This document shows, one piece after another, positions 7,046-15,746 of a DNA stretch of 64,000 nt. The notes below the pieces were generated by a model that ran no database searches, was not told where the DNA came from, and saw nothing but the letters and a program-made list of their open reading frames with translations. The position numbers and the translations under genes were made by a program. The stretch comes from Acidithiobacillus ferrianus (GTDB lineage Bacteria; Pseudomonadota; Gammaproteobacteria; Acidithiobacillales; Acidithiobacillaceae): the NCBI RefSeq assembly GCF_010378095.1, contig NZ_WNJL01000022.1, positions 124,001-188,000 of the forward strand, read 5' to 3'. Position 1 is the stretch's first letter. Each line of letters opens with the position of its first letter.

Positions 7046-8960
7046 AAGCAGCCGTGACGAATCACGGGAAATACTGCTGCACCATGTGCAGACTCCAGAC
7101 GCCATCATGGAGCGCGAGCGCATACTCTTCACCGACGATTTCCTAGCGGCATTGGCGACGGGCGATCCGTCGCGCTGGTTTTCCCTGGAACTTTTCGTGG
7201 AGGCTTTTTTCTCGCTGATTTGCAGCCACAGTACCATGCTGGCTTGGTTTACCAGTCTCACTGGTGGCGTGCACGATAAAACATTGAGACCATATCCTCG
7301 GCAGGCCGATATATTCCCGGATGACTTTGCGCTACATTTTGACGCCGCCGATCCTTGTTGGGAGAGTATCCGGTCCAATGACATCATCATCCTTGACGCC
7401 GCCAGCGATTCTCCGGCTTGGATGACGGCGCTGCGGCATGGCGCCCGGGAGATCGCCATCATTCCGTTCCATGGCGATAATGCGTACACGCTGATCTTGC
7501 TGGGCTCAAACCACGCGGGTTACTTTTCGCAGCTCGGCGAGCGGGCGCTTTTATTTCCTGGATTGGCACGTAATTCACTCGTGGAGGTCAGCAGGAGATC
7601 GCTGTGCGATCCACTGACCGGACTCCCCAACCGGCAGCTTTTTTGGGAACAAATGCAACGTGAAGTGGCCCAATCGAACCGCCGGCAGACATTGATGGGG
7701 CTCGTCCTCCTGGATCTGGACCACTTCAAGCAAGTCAACGACATGCATGGTCATCCTGCGGGAGACGCCTTATTACAAGAGGCCACCAACCGAATCAAGA
7801 CCATTTTGCGGGAGGGTGATACCTGCGCACGGCTGGGCGGCGATGAGTTTGGCCTGCTGTTTCCAGACCTGGTACAACCGGATGATCTCAAAAATATCTG
7901 CGGACGCATTACCGAAGCATTTCGCGTTCCGTTTGTGCTGACGCCCGATGTCACCGTGCATGTTTCCGTAAGCATGGGGATGACGATCTATCCGCTGGAT
8001 AACGCTTCCCTGGATCGATTGGTCGCCAATGCCGATCTTGCGCTGTATAGTTCGAAAAGGTCAGGGCGTGACCAATGCCAGATCTATTCGATTGACATGG
8101 TGTATGAAGCACGTAATCTGGCATCGCATATCGCACTCTGTCAGGAGGCCTTGCAAAATAAAAGATTCGTATTATTTTATCAACCCATCGTCAAGGTCGT
8201 TGGCGATGTCCAGCACGTTGTCGCTCTCGAGGCGCTTTTGCGCATTCATGAAGAAACCGGGGAAGTGCTTTCCCCATCGGCCTTTTTTGAGGCGCTCGAT
8301 CATCCCAGCATGGCGCGGAAAATTGGCTATTTCGTTCTCGAATCCGCTGTTGCGCAGGCCGCGGCATGGCAGCGCGAAGGGATTTTCATCAACATAAACG
8401 TCAACATCAGTCCACGTTATTTCTTGCACCATGATTTTCTTTCCGACATAGACACCATATTCGGTAACCATATAGACATAAAGGCGGACTACTTCACCAT
8501 CGAGATCACGGAATATGCGCCCGTGCATGATTTCGAAAACACCGGCAGCATCATCAAGAATCTGAACAAGAGAAATATCAAGGTGAGTCTCGATGATTTC
8601 GGAAGAGGGAGCACAACGCTTACGGAACTGCAAACCCTGGAGTTGTCGGAATTAAAAATAGATATGTCTTTCGTGAAGCATATTGTCAATAATCCCCGTC
8701 ATTTGGCGATCGCCGCGACCATGGTCAACATGGCGCACACCCTGGGCCTGCGCGTTGTCGCAGAAGGCATTGAAAACAAAGAACAACTCCAACTTCTCCG
8801 GTATATGCACTGTGATTTCTTTCAGGGTTATCTGATCGCGCGGCCCATGTCGGCGGACGCCTTGCCCCGATGGCTGGCAGCACGGTCGAGGCCGTCGCGG
8901 ATTCGCCGGCGGTTTCAGTTTTCCAGGCGCGGCCAGCGGCCGCAACCCAGTCCCGCCTGA
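7029..8960 (+). CDS. GGDEF-EAL c-di-GMP turnover protein
   Basis: A 643-residue cytosolic protein. Residues 1-185 form a non-membrane sensor region with a possible GAF-like fold. The GGDEF domain (about 190-360) has LDLDHFKQVNDMHGH and an intact GGDEF at about 270-274. The EAL domain (about 375-625) has EALLR (about 401), ITE, LDDFGRGSTTL, KIDMSFV and VAEGIE, so metal and catalytic positions look conserved. Both cyclase and phosphodiesterase activity are possible. The ATG at 7029 is preferred over one at 6978: CAGGAG sits seven bases upstream. It overlaps the MFS gene by 17 bases and ends 77 bp before the convergent yceI gene. Confidence 0.93.
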   Translation: MPAISRSSRDESREILLHHVQTPDAIMERERILFTDDFLAALATGDPSRWFSLELFVEAFFSLICSHSTMLAWFTSLTGGVHDKTLRPYPRQADIFPDDFALHFDAADPCWESIRSNDIIILDAASDSPAWMTALRHGAREIAIIPFHGDNAYTLILLGSNHAGYFSQLGERALLFPGLARNSLVEVSRRSLCDPLTGLPNRQLFWEQMQREVAQSNRRQTLMGLVLLDLDHFKQVNDMHGHPAGDALLQEATNRIKTILREGDTCARLGGDEFGLLFPDLVQPDDLKNICGRITEAFRVPFVLTPDVTVHVSVSMGMTIYPLDNASLDRLVANADLALYSSKRSGRDQCQIYSIDMVYEARNLASHIALCQEALQNKRFVLFYQPIVKVVGDVQHVVALEALLRIHEETGEVLSPSAFFEALDHPSMARKIGYFVLESAVAQAAAWQREGIFININVNISPRYFLHHDFLSDIDTIFGNHIDIKADYFTIEITEYAPVHDFENTGSIIKNLNKRNIKVSLDDFGRGSTTLTELQTLELSELKIDMSFVKHIVNNPRHLAIAATMVNMAHTLGLRVVAEGIENKEQLQLLRYMHCDFFQGYLIARPMSADALPRWLAARSRPSRIRRRFQFSRRGQRPQPSPA

Positions 8961-9037
8961 CCGTTTCATGAATCGAGCCCGGCCGCGCTCCTGGACATGT
9001 CGCGACCCCCGCGCAACGCCGGCTTGGCGTTCCGCTT

Positions 9038-9685
9038 CTATTGCCGGACCCCTTCCACTTCGACGGTGATATGGATGGTGTTGGACAGTCCTTCCGGCAG
9101 GTAAGCGGTCATGCCGTAATCACTGCGCCGAATGGTTGTGCGGGCCACGAAACCGGAGAGATGGCCACCCCAGGGTTTGGGCAGGTAAGCCACATTCCCG
9201 GCACCCTTTTCCCGCACCTGAAAGACCACCGATCTGGTGATGCCGCGTAACGTCAACTGGCCATAGAGGTTGCCGGTGTCCTTGCCCGTGGGCTGATATC
9301 GCGTGCTCACGAAGGTGATATCCGGATATTTTTTGACATCAAAGAACGGCTTGTCACGCAGGTGCTCGTCGCGCAGGGCAAAATTGGTGTTGATGCTGGC
9401 GGCCGGTATGCGGATGTGCGCCTGGTTTTTCCGCGGGTCCTTTTTATCAAAGGTGTAGGTTCCGGAGATTTTGTCGAAGCGGCCGGTAAAGGGCGCAACG
9501 CCCACATGCCCGAGCGTAAACAGGACCTCCGTATGTTGCGGATCGATTGTGTAGGTGCCGTCGGGATTGCCGGCCAGCCAGCGGTATGGGGTGGATGCGG
9601 TGGGAGCGGCCACGGCGGCTGTGGCCGGCAGACCGGAGATCAACACGGCAGCCGCTACAGCGGCCATGGTTTTTAGCGTATTCAT
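9038..9685 (-). CDS. yceI: YceI family periplasmic lipocalin-like protein
   Basis: A 215-residue protein with a clear Sec signal peptide (MNTLKTMAAVAAAVLISG, cleavage near AAVAA). The mature part matches the YceI beta-barrel: YTIDPQHTEVLFTLGHVG at its start, then FDKISGTYTFD and LTLRGITRSVVFQV. YceI proteins bind long isoprenoid or quinone-like lipids in the periplasm. The start at 9685 is supported by GAGGAGG nine bases upstream; an earlier in-frame ATG at 9721 lacks one. It lies 58 bp behind an HxlR-type regulator on the same strand, so both may share a transcript, which fits a quinone-stress theme with the divergent wrbA. Confidence 0.92.
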   Translation of the reverse strand: MNTLKTMAAVAAAVLISGLPATAAVAAPTASTPYRWLAGNPDGTYTIDPQHTEVLFTLGHVGVAPFTGRFDKISGTYTFDKKDPRKNQAHIRIPAASINTNFALRDEHLRDKPFFDVKKYPDITFVSTRYQPTGKDTGNLYGQLTLRGITRSVVFQVREKGAGNVAYLPKPWGGHLSGFVARTTIRRSDYGMTAYLPEGLSNTIHITVEVEGVRQ

Positions 9686-9743
9686 GCGTTCCTCCTCGGA
9701 TGAAGCCCTGTCAAAATGCAATTTTGCTCATTTCGATGCGGTG

Positions 9744-10124
9744 TTACGGGCTGGTAACGGAGGGGGATGGTTCCCGCGGCGCGCTTTGCCCGTCCCTGTC
9801 TTCGGCATCCCAGCGTTGCGCCAGCGCGTCCAGCGCGTCCAGCACCTCCCGCAATTCCAGCCCGCGTTGGGTCAGGCCATAGGTCACCTCCGGAGGAATG
9901 CTGGGATGATATGCGCGGAAGACGATCCATGCCGCCTCCAGGGTGCGTAAGCGCTCCGTCAGCATGCGTGAAGAGATGCCGCGCACTTCCCGTTTGAGCG
10001 CCCCGAAACGTAGCGGACCGCGCTGTCTCAGGGTCCACAGGATGTACGTGGTCCATGGCCCCATCAGCAAACGGAGCAGGGCATCCATGGGGCATGCGGT
10101 TTTCTGTCTGGTTTGTCGGGTCAT
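9744..10124 (-). CDS. HxlR/DUF24 family redox-type regulator
   Basis: A 126-residue winged-helix DNA-binding protein of the HxlR family. A cysteine sits just before the first helix (TACPMDALLRLLMG), at the place where YodB/QorR-type members sense quinones or oxidants. The recognition region reads LRFGALKREVRGISSRMLTERLRTLE (quoted in part: GISSRMLTERLRTLE), followed by the wing YGLTQRGLELREVLDALD. It is transcribed divergently from wrbA, 84 bp away, the usual arrangement for a regulator and its quinone-reductase target. The regulatory link is inference from context; the family call is firm. Confidence 0.9.
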   Translation of the reverse strand: MTRQTRQKTACPMDALLRLLMGPWTTYILWTLRQRGPLRFGALKREVRGISSRMLTERLRTLEAAWIVFRAYHPSIPPEVTYGLTQRGLELREVLDALDALAQRWDAEDRDGQSAPREPSPSVTSP

Positions 10125-10151
10125 GGTTACTCATCGATACCTACTTCACAA

Positions 10152-10166
10152 ACCATACTAAATGGT
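10152..10166. promoter_or_regulatory. Candidate HxlR operator between hxlR and wrbA
   Basis: ACCAT (10152-10156) and ATGGT (10162-10166) form an inverted repeat with a five-base spacer in the 84-bp divergent region. The position fits an operator controlling both directions. Only the symmetry is observed. Confidence 0.35.
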
Positions 10167-10208
10167 CTTTACTGAACGGGCAATATTCACTGACGCGAGG
10201 AGTCTGTC

Positions 10209-10811
10209 ATGAGCAAAATACTGGTTCTGTATCACAGCCTCTGGGGGCATGTCGAAACCATGGCCCAAGCCGTCGCCGAAGGGGTCCGGGAGGTCTCTGG
10301 CGTGACGGTGGATATCAAGCGGGTGCCTGAAAGCCTGCCGGCGGAAACCCTGGCCGCCATGCACGCCAAGACCGGCCAGGTGGCGCCGGAAGCCCACCCC
10401 GATGACCTAGCGGATTATGATGCCATCCTTTTTGGCACGCCGACCCGCTTCGGCAATATGAGCGGACAGATGCGCAATTTTCTCGACCGCACCGGCAATC
10501 TCTGGCAAGAGGGCAAACTGGTGGGCAAGGTGGGCAGCGTTTTCGCCAGCACGGCTACCCAGCACGGCGGACAGGAGACGACCATCACGTCTTTTCACAA
10601 CTTTCTTTTTCATCAGGGGCTGATCGTCGTGGGCGTCCCCTATAGCTGCCAGGAACTCATGAATATGGACGAGATCAGCGGGGGTACGCCCTATGGCGCC
10701 ACGACCCTCGCCAAGGCGGACGGCAGCCGCCAGCCCAGTGCCAACGAGCTCGCCATCGCCCGGTTTCAGGGGCGTCATGTGGCAGGCATCACCCGGAATT
10801 TATTCGCTTGA
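10209..10811 (+). CDS. wrbA: NAD(P)H:quinone oxidoreductase WrbA
   Basis: A 200-residue flavodoxin-like FMN protein. It has the N-terminal phosphate loop [12 protein letters not shown], the isoalloxazine-binding segment [19 protein letters not shown], the WrbA pattern [17 protein letters not shown], and GGTPYGATT near the C-terminus, all diagnostic of WrbA. It reduces quinones by two electrons and so avoids semiquinone radicals. GAGGAG is placed seven bases before the ATG. It is divergent from an HxlR regulator, which probably controls it. Length is normal. Confidence 0.96.
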   Translation: MSKILVLYHSLWGHVETMAQAVAEGVREVSGVTVDIKRVPESLPAETLAAMHAKTGQVAPEAHPDDLADYDAILFGTPTRFGNMSGQMRNFLDRTGNLWQEGKLVGKVGSVFASTATQHGGQETTITSFHNFLFHQGLIVVGVPYSCQELMNMDEISGGTPYGATTLAKADGSRQPSANELAIARFQGRHVAGITRNLFA

Positions 10812-11135
10812 TTTTCAATCTCGGTCCGGCCCGAGGAATGTGTCGTAATCAGCGACGACGAATCAGGCAAGCGATAGTGACAATTCAGCGACATCGCGCA
10901 GACCAATAAATCGGGAGGGTGGGCACAATCTGTCTCCATGGAACGACAATGTTCGGCCCCGCGAGGGTGGAGATGACGCCATAAGGAGTCAGGGAAGGGG
11001 GGATGACCGATGGCATGATCTGTGCTATCTAATATGCCGTACTGGATGGTCCAGTGCGGCGTGATCACCACTCTGGCGAAATGACAGAGATCTCAGGCCA
11101 TATGCAACAACACTATAAGGATAGGGGAGAACATC
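10812..11135. other. 324-bp region upstream of rusticyanin
   Basis: No credible gene. A TAATAT at 11030-11035 could be a -10 box, and directly behind it ACTGGATGGTCCAGT (11041-11055) is a palindrome with six-base arms that could be an operator or the 5' hairpin of the rus mRNA. GGGGAG at about 11124-11129 is the ribosome site of rus. Confidence 0.35.
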
Positions 11136-11705
11136 ATGGAAATGAATCATAAAATGATCGTGCATAACAGCCACTATGTCGTGAAGGGCACCGTCATCGC
11201 CCTGGCCGCGGTACTCGGCATGGGTGTGGCTTCCGCCAACCCGGTGGGGAACAGCTACAAAGTGGCGACGATGCCGCAGGTCAAGTCGATGTTGAAGCAA
11301 GACAGCGGGAAAGTCAGTGGTAACACGGTCATCTACACGGGGAAGAAGGTCCATGTGGTGGTCGCTGCGGTGTTGCCCGGATTTCCTTTCCCCTCCTACG
11401 AGATCCATGACGTCAAGAATCCGACCTTGAAAATCCCGGCGGGCGCCACTGTGGATGTCACCTTTATCAACACCAACAAGGGATTTGGCCACAGTTTCGA
11501 CATTACGCAAAAGGCGCCGCCCTATGCGGTGATGCCGGTGATCAATCCCATCGTTGCGGGCACCGGATTTAGTCCCGTTCCCGAAGAGGGCAAGTTCGGA
11601 TACGCGGATTTCACTTGGCAGGCGAAAGCGGGCACCTACTACTACGTCTGTCAGATTCCGGGTCATGCGGCGACCGGCATGTTCGGAAAAATCGAAGTCG
11701 AGTGA
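11136..11705 (+). CDS. rus: Rusticyanin (type 1 copper protein)
   Basis: Periplasmic blue copper protein carrying electrons from Fe(II) oxidation. The 189-residue precursor has a signal peptide (about residues 1-34, ending GVASA before NPVG). The copper ligands are all present: His in NKGFGHSFD, and Cys, His and Met in VCQIPGHAATGMFGKI. The core VLPGFPFPS and PYAVMPVI matches rusticyanin closely; N-terminal differences from the A. ferrooxidans RusA that I remember suggest the RusB form, which is not proven. The classical rus operon genes (cyc1, cyc2, coxBACD) are not adjacent, so this is a stand-alone locus. Alternative in-frame ATGs at 11142 and 11154 exist. Confidence 0.96.
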   Translation: MEMNHKMIVHNSHYVVKGTVIALAAVLGMGVASANPVGNSYKVATMPQVKSMLKQDSGKVSGNTVIYTGKKVHVVVAAVLPGFPFPSYEIHDVKNPTLKIPAGATVDVTFINTNKGFGHSFDITQKAPPYAVMPVINPIVAGTGFSPVPEEGKFGYADFTWQAKAGTYYYVCQIPGHAATGMFGKIEVE

Positions 11706-11728
11706 AACATCGGTAAATGGGTAAATGT

Positions 11729-11757
11729 GGAGTCAGGATTAAACACGTCCTGGCTCC
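11729..11757 (+). terminator. Hairpin after rusticyanin
   Basis: GGAGTCAGGA (11729-11738) pairs with TCCTGGCTCC (11748-11757) over ten positions with one G-T pair and a nine-base loop, 24 bases after the rus stop. There is no T-run, so it may be a mRNA 3' stabiliser or a weak terminator. Confidence 0.5.
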
Positions 11758-11851
11758 ATGCCTATTGGCATCCATCGGGCGGGCGTAGTATTCTCTCCGA
11801 CGTTTTAACCATGGTCACTGATGTACCCTTAACTAGCAAAGGAGAACGAAG

Positions 11852-12094
11852 ATGCTGTTTGTAAATCCCAAACGATCACATATGATACGGGTGGCGGTGA
11901 TGGCTGGTGTCGTTTTGTTCGCGGCCGCTTGCGCAAAGAAAGAAGCGACTACCGCACCCGCCAGCAGTGGCAGCGCTTCCAGCGCTTCAGCGGCCTCTAC
12001 GCCTTCGGACACGGCCAGCAGCACGACTTCCTCTGCAGACATGGGGACAGGCTCGACAATGTCCGACATGGGTACCGCCAACACGGCGAGTTGA
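11852..12094 (+). CDS. Small Ser/Ala/Thr-rich lipoprotein
   Basis: An 80-residue precursor. The N-terminus has basic residues, a hydrophobic stretch and a lipobox (VLFAAAC, cysteine at about residue 27), so the mature 54-residue chain should be lipid-anchored. The remainder is low-complexity (Ser, Ala, Thr, Met, Gly) and probably disordered. AAAGGAG lies seven bases before ATG 11852. A later ATG at 11882 would still keep the lipobox. It lies about 150 bp behind rus on the same strand; whether it works in the iron-oxidation chain is unknown. Confidence 0.7.
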   Translation: MLFVNPKRSHMIRVAVMAGVVLFAAACAKKEATTAPASSGSASSASAASTPSDTASSTTSSADMGTGSTMSDMGTANTAS

Positions 12095-12243
12095 GATCTC
12101 CCGATACGGTCATCCTATCGATTACAGGCGCTCCCGGGTCGACGATACGGACGGCCCTGGTGGACGCCAGTTTCCGAAGTACGAAGCGGGGTGCCCGGCT
12201 ACAGCATGGCAGCCCGTTTTTCTTTTTCCTGGAAAAGTCCGCG

Positions 12244-12807
12244 TCAAGATTTTTGTTCCTCTTCCTCCGGAGTGCGCCGGGCCACGCGCTGAAAAAATAG
12301 GTTGTTGGGAATGATGATGATGCGTCCGTCGTCTTGACGCAATTCGGTAAACATGAGGTTTTCTTCGCACACTCGGCCACAGAGGTTTTCCGGAAAGATC
12401 TCGACCCGCTGTCCCAGGCGCACGGGCTGCCAAAACCAGATGAAAAAACGTGCGGTGACATTGCTGACCATCGTCCATGTGGCCAGCAGGCCGACGCCAA
12501 TGATGGTCAGCATGCCGACAGCCGTCGTCCACAGAAAAGACACGTTGGCACCCCAGACCCCGAGAATAAACACCAGTAGCGACAGGCCAACGGCCCAGCG
12601 TGTGACCCGTTGGAGAATGGCCGCGTAACTGCTGGATGCGGAACTGGAATGGGGCCGGAATTTTTTGAACAGGCCATGAACACGGCCAATGATCTTGTCC
12701 AGGATGCGGGTAATGACCCAGTATCCAACGATCAACAAGATGCTGACGAGCAGCCTTTGTATCCACCATTCCGGGTGATTGACAACGGCTTGTATCGTTC
12801 CCAACAT
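12244..12807 (-). CDS. Small-conductance mechanosensitive channel (MscS family)
   Basis: A 187-residue short MscS-type protein. Three membrane helices are visible (about 15-37, 60-80 and 85-110), the last Gly/Ala-rich as in MscS TM3 (TIIGVGLLATWTMVSNVT). The MscS beta domain follows (RLGQRVEIFPENLCGRV, then DDGRIIIIPNNLFF). The family's C-terminal alpha-beta domain is missing, so this is a minimal channel or a related small Ms-type protein. The start is placed at 12807, where AAGGAGG lies seven bases upstream, rather than at 12954. The 149 bp between it and the convergent lipoprotein gene hold nothing else. Confidence 0.85.
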   Translation of the reverse strand: MLGTIQAVVNHPEWWIQRLLVSILLIVGYWVITRILDKIIGRVHGLFKKFRPHSSSASSSYAAILQRVTRWAVGLSLLVFILGVWGANVSFLWTTAVGMLTIIGVGLLATWTMVSNVTARFFIWFWQPVRLGQRVEIFPENLCGRVCEENLMFTELRQDDGRIIIIPNNLFFQRVARRTPEEEEQKS

Positions 12808-13129
12808 GTTGGCCTCCTTCTTTCTGTGTGGAGCGGGGAGTGAAGGGTGGTAGGATGGTCCGGACCCGCTATCATGCCAATTCCGGAGGCAAAGAGAAAT
12901 AGCGGAGGGTTTGAAAGCAATCCCTGCGTGGCACTGTCTGAGCGGCAGTGGCAAGGGGCCGGACAGGCTGCCGGCACGCCCCGGTGTCTACGCACGTATG
13001 GGCAGACCCTGACAGGGGATTTGCATGGACTTGCTCCACCCCCCCATAATGTTCCCCGACAAGGATTATTCCTGGTCATAAAGTGAAGACTGGATGACGG
13101 AAAGATGATGAATGAAAACAAGATATTGA
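12808..13129. other. 322-bp divergent region without a gene
   Basis: Separates the MscS gene (minus) from the FIST gene (plus) and must contain their promoters. I see no repeat, RNA fold or credible ORF. Confidence 0.4.
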
Positions 13130-14380
13130 ATGGGTCGTTCCGATGGGCGCGTCCTCCCGCTGCGGGCCGGTGGCACCGGGATGGATCGGCAGGGCAGGTG
13201 GCGGTGGGCGGGGCGTTCCCCGCTTTTCACCGGTCACCGATGGGGTCACGCCTTGCAGGATGAACGGCTTTTCCCCTATGGCCATGCACGCGACGCGGAT
13301 TGGCGCCAGGCTTTAACGGCTGCGCTGGAAATGGCGGGTCCGCGCGTGCGGAACGGTACCTTGGGCTTTCTCTATGTAAGCGATGCTTTTGAGTCCGACT
13401 TGCCGGAAATCCTGAGCGCCCTCCGTCAGGAAAGCGGCGTCCCCCACTGGACGGGCTGTGTGGGGATAGGCATCTGTGCGATGGCGCAGGAATATCTGGA
13501 CGAACCCGCGCTGGCTTTCATGGTGACGGATTTTCCGGAGGCGGAATTTCGCCTTTTTGACGAAATGGAGCCCCATCCATCCGGTACCAGTTTGACCGTG
13601 GGTGCGGGGCGTCCGGCGTACTTCGCCATCGTGCATGGTGACGCGCAAACTCCGGATCTGCCGGATCTGGTCGCGGACTTTGCCGGGAGGATGAGTAGCG
13701 GATTCGTCACCGGCGGCATCAGCAGCAGCCGTGCCCGCAATGCGCAGATCGCGGACAAGGTCGTGCACGGTGGACTGAGCGGGGTGGCGTTCAGCGAACG
13801 GGTCGCCATCGCCACCCGGCTGACTCAGGGGTGCAGCCCCATTGGTCCCACGCATCGGATTGCCGAGGCGAAGAACAATGTGATCGCGCGTCTGGATGAC
13901 CGGCCGGCGCTGGACGTTTTCTATGACGAGATCGGCGACATCCTTTCCCGGGACTTGCAGCGCGCGGCGGGTTTCATTTTTGTGGCCTTGCCCGTCAAAT
14001 ACGATGATCGTGGCGACTATACGGTGCGCAATCTGATCGGCGTGGATATCGACCGCAAACTGCTCGCCATCGGCGAGTATGTGGAGTCCGGCCAGGCGCT
14101 GATGTTCTGCAAGAGGGATGGCGCCACGGCACGCGAGGATCTGGGACGTATGCTGGTGGAGATTGGCCGTCTGGCCGGGCGACGGGCCATTCGCGGCGGG
14201 CTGTATTTCTCTTGTCTGGGACGTGGCGAGAGTCTGTTCGGACCAGACTCTGCGGAATTGCGGATGATTCAGGAAAATCTGGGCGACTTTCCCCTGGTCG
14301 GATTTTTTGCCAACGGCGAGATTTCCCACGATAAGATCTACGGTTACACCGGGGTGCTTACCCTGTTCCTGGATGCGTAG
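13130..14380 (+). CDS. FIST domain-containing protein
   Basis: Up to 416 residues with a FIST N domain (about 40-220; features include SGVPHWTGCVGIGICA and SSGFVTGGISSSR) and a FIST C domain (about 225-410; ending GRGESLFGPDSAE, GDFPLVGFFANGEI and YTGVLTLFLD). FIST proteins are cytosolic sensory proteins thought to bind small ligands such as amino acids, usually near two-component or c-di-GMP genes; no such partner is adjacent. The start is uncertain: 13130 and 13181 are both possible and neither has a convincing ribosome site. The first 30 residues are poorly family-like, so the shorter form may be correct. Confidence 0.85.
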   Translation: MGRSDGRVLPLRAGGTGMDRQGRWRWAGRSPLFTGHRWGHALQDERLFPYGHARDADWRQALTAALEMAGPRVRNGTLGFLYVSDAFESDLPEILSALRQESGVPHWTGCVGIGICAMAQEYLDEPALAFMVTDFPEAEFRLFDEMEPHPSGTSLTVGAGRPAYFAIVHGDAQTPDLPDLVADFAGRMSSGFVTGGISSSRARNAQIADKVVHGGLSGVAFSERVAIATRLTQGCSPIGPTHRIAEAKNNVIARLDDRPALDVFYDEIGDILSRDLQRAAGFIFVALPVKYDDRGDYTVRNLIGVDIDRKLLAIGEYVESGQALMFCKRDGATAREDLGRMLVEIGRLAGRRAIRGGLYFSCLGRGESLFGPDSAELRMIQENLGDFPLVGFFANGEISHDKIYGYTGVLTLFLDA

Positions 14381-14447
14381 ATATCCCGCTGTGTGATGGC
14401 ACCGGCACCGCCGGTTCGCGGAGACAGTCGGCACGCTGCGGAGGTGT

Positions 14448-14777
14448 CTAGCTGGCGGTCAGGCCGGAAAGCAGCTTTTGCTCCAGGAGTTTGCTCTGCT
14501 GCGCGGCGGATTGGCAGGCCGCGCCGGCCGGATTCCGCAAACAGTGGTTCAACGCCGCCATGCTAGTTTCTTGCAGTTGCGCCTGACGATCGTGGCTTTG
14601 CGGCGTGCTGGTCATCCAGGAAACACCATAGCCGAGTGCTGAAGAAAGCAGGGTCGCCACCAGAAATACCAGTATCATGCGGGTAAATCCACGCTCCAAT
14701 CCTTGGGCGTCCAAGAAGCGTCGGCTGTACCAGGCGAATGCCGGATAACTGACGGCGCCTGCCACCAAACCCCACAT
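14448..14777 (-). CDS. Small membrane-associated hypothetical protein
   Basis: A 109-residue product. A weak hydrophobic segment at residues 2-16 and a clear membrane helix at about 34-56 (MILVFLVATLLSSALGYGV) precede a polar, Gln-rich helical tail with two cysteines (HCLRNPAGAACQ). It starts three bases after the ygfZ stop, so it is translated from the same message. No family is recognised. It could be a small envelope protein. Confidence 0.65.
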   Translation of the reverse strand: MWGLVAGAVSYPAFAWYSRRFLDAQGLERGFTRMILVFLVATLLSSALGYGVSWMTSTPQSHDRQAQLQETSMAALNHCLRNPAGAACQSAAQQSKLLEQKLLSGLTAS

Positions 14778-14780
14778 CGC

Positions 14781-15746
14781 CTAGCCCTTTGTCGCGGTAT
14801 TCAAGGGCAGGGGATAGGGCAGTTGTTCCAGGGTCAGGGGCGTACCATCCAGCGCTCCGGCAGTCAGTGCCTCTCCGGCGTTGGCGGCGCGCAAGAGCGC
14901 CAGGGCCCCAAAGCCTCCCTGGGGATCGGGTGCCGCATTGATGACCATGCCAATGCTCTGCTCACCCATGCTTGCCGCAAAGATTTCCTCTCCCGCATTC
15001 AGGGGTTGCTGCGCCGCGACGCGGTAAGTCTGGTTCTTGAGTTTACCGAGATAGTGGGAACGGGCGACAATCTCCTGACCTGGGTAACAACCCTTTTTAA
15101 AATTGATGCCGCCCAGCACCTCCAGATTCAGTTCCTGAGGGATGATTTTTTCCGTGGTGGTGCTGCTGACCATGCCGACGCCGGCCCGGATGGCTTGCAG
15201 GCGCCAGTCCTCCGCGGTTCCGGCGCGGGCGCCAGCCGCCACGAGGGCCGCCGTGAGTACGTCCACCCGCGAGGCGGGCAGGAGGATCTGGAAGATCTCC
15301 GCATTGATCCAGGGCAAACGGGTGATGATCATGCCTTCCTGCAGCATCCCGTCGTTGCCGAGTGCCGGCGGTGTCACGCCGATGACACGGCCCAGCAGTT
15401 CGCCGCTGCCGTTCCCCGAGACGGCAAGCAACACGAATTCGGGATCTCCCCGCTCTATTTCGAGCTTGGCCATCATGCGGAACTTGCGGAGTCGGTCGAT
15501 GACCGGATCCACGAGGTCCGCGGACAGGCTGAGCCAGAAACCCGAATCATCGCGCTGCACATAAAAGTTGGCGATCATCCGCCCTTTGGCGGTGCTGTAG
15601 CTGCTCCATTGGCCGCCGCCTCTGGTCAGGGCACGCAGATCGTTGGAGAATTGACTCTGGAGGAATGTTTCGGCATCCGCGCCATGGGCGCGGATCAGTC
15701 CGAGTTCCGTGCACAGGGGAATGAAGGTAATGACGGCTGAAGACAT
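14781..15746 (-). CDS. ygfZ: Folate-binding tRNA-modifying protein YgfZ
   Basis: A 321-residue member of the YgfZ/GcvT family, folate-dependent proteins that help maintain Fe-S enzymes such as MiaB. The diagnostic KGCYPGQEI(V)AR motif is at about residue 224; the N-terminal part matches the GcvT-like fold (GADAETFLQSQFSNDLRAL, STAKGRMIANF). GGGAG lies eight bases before the ATG at 15746. The start codon sits almost on top of the proposed start of the oppositely oriented YgfX-like gene. A small membrane-protein gene follows three bases after the stop. Confidence 0.93.
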   Translation of the reverse strand: MSSAVITFIPLCTELGLIRAHGADAETFLQSQFSNDLRALTRGGGQWSSYSTAKGRMIANFYVQRDDSGFWLSLSADLVDPVIDRLRKFRMMAKLEIERGDPEFVLLAVSGNGSGELLGRVIGVTPPALGNDGMLQEGMIITRLPWINAEIFQILLPASRVDVLTAALVAAGARAGTAEDWRLQAIRAGVGMVSSTTTEKIIPQELNLEVLGGINFKKGCYPGQEIVARSHYLGKLKNQTYRVAAQQPLNAGEEIFAASMGEQSIGMVINAAPDPQGGFGALALLRAANAGEALTAGALDGTPLTLEQLPYPLPLNTATKG

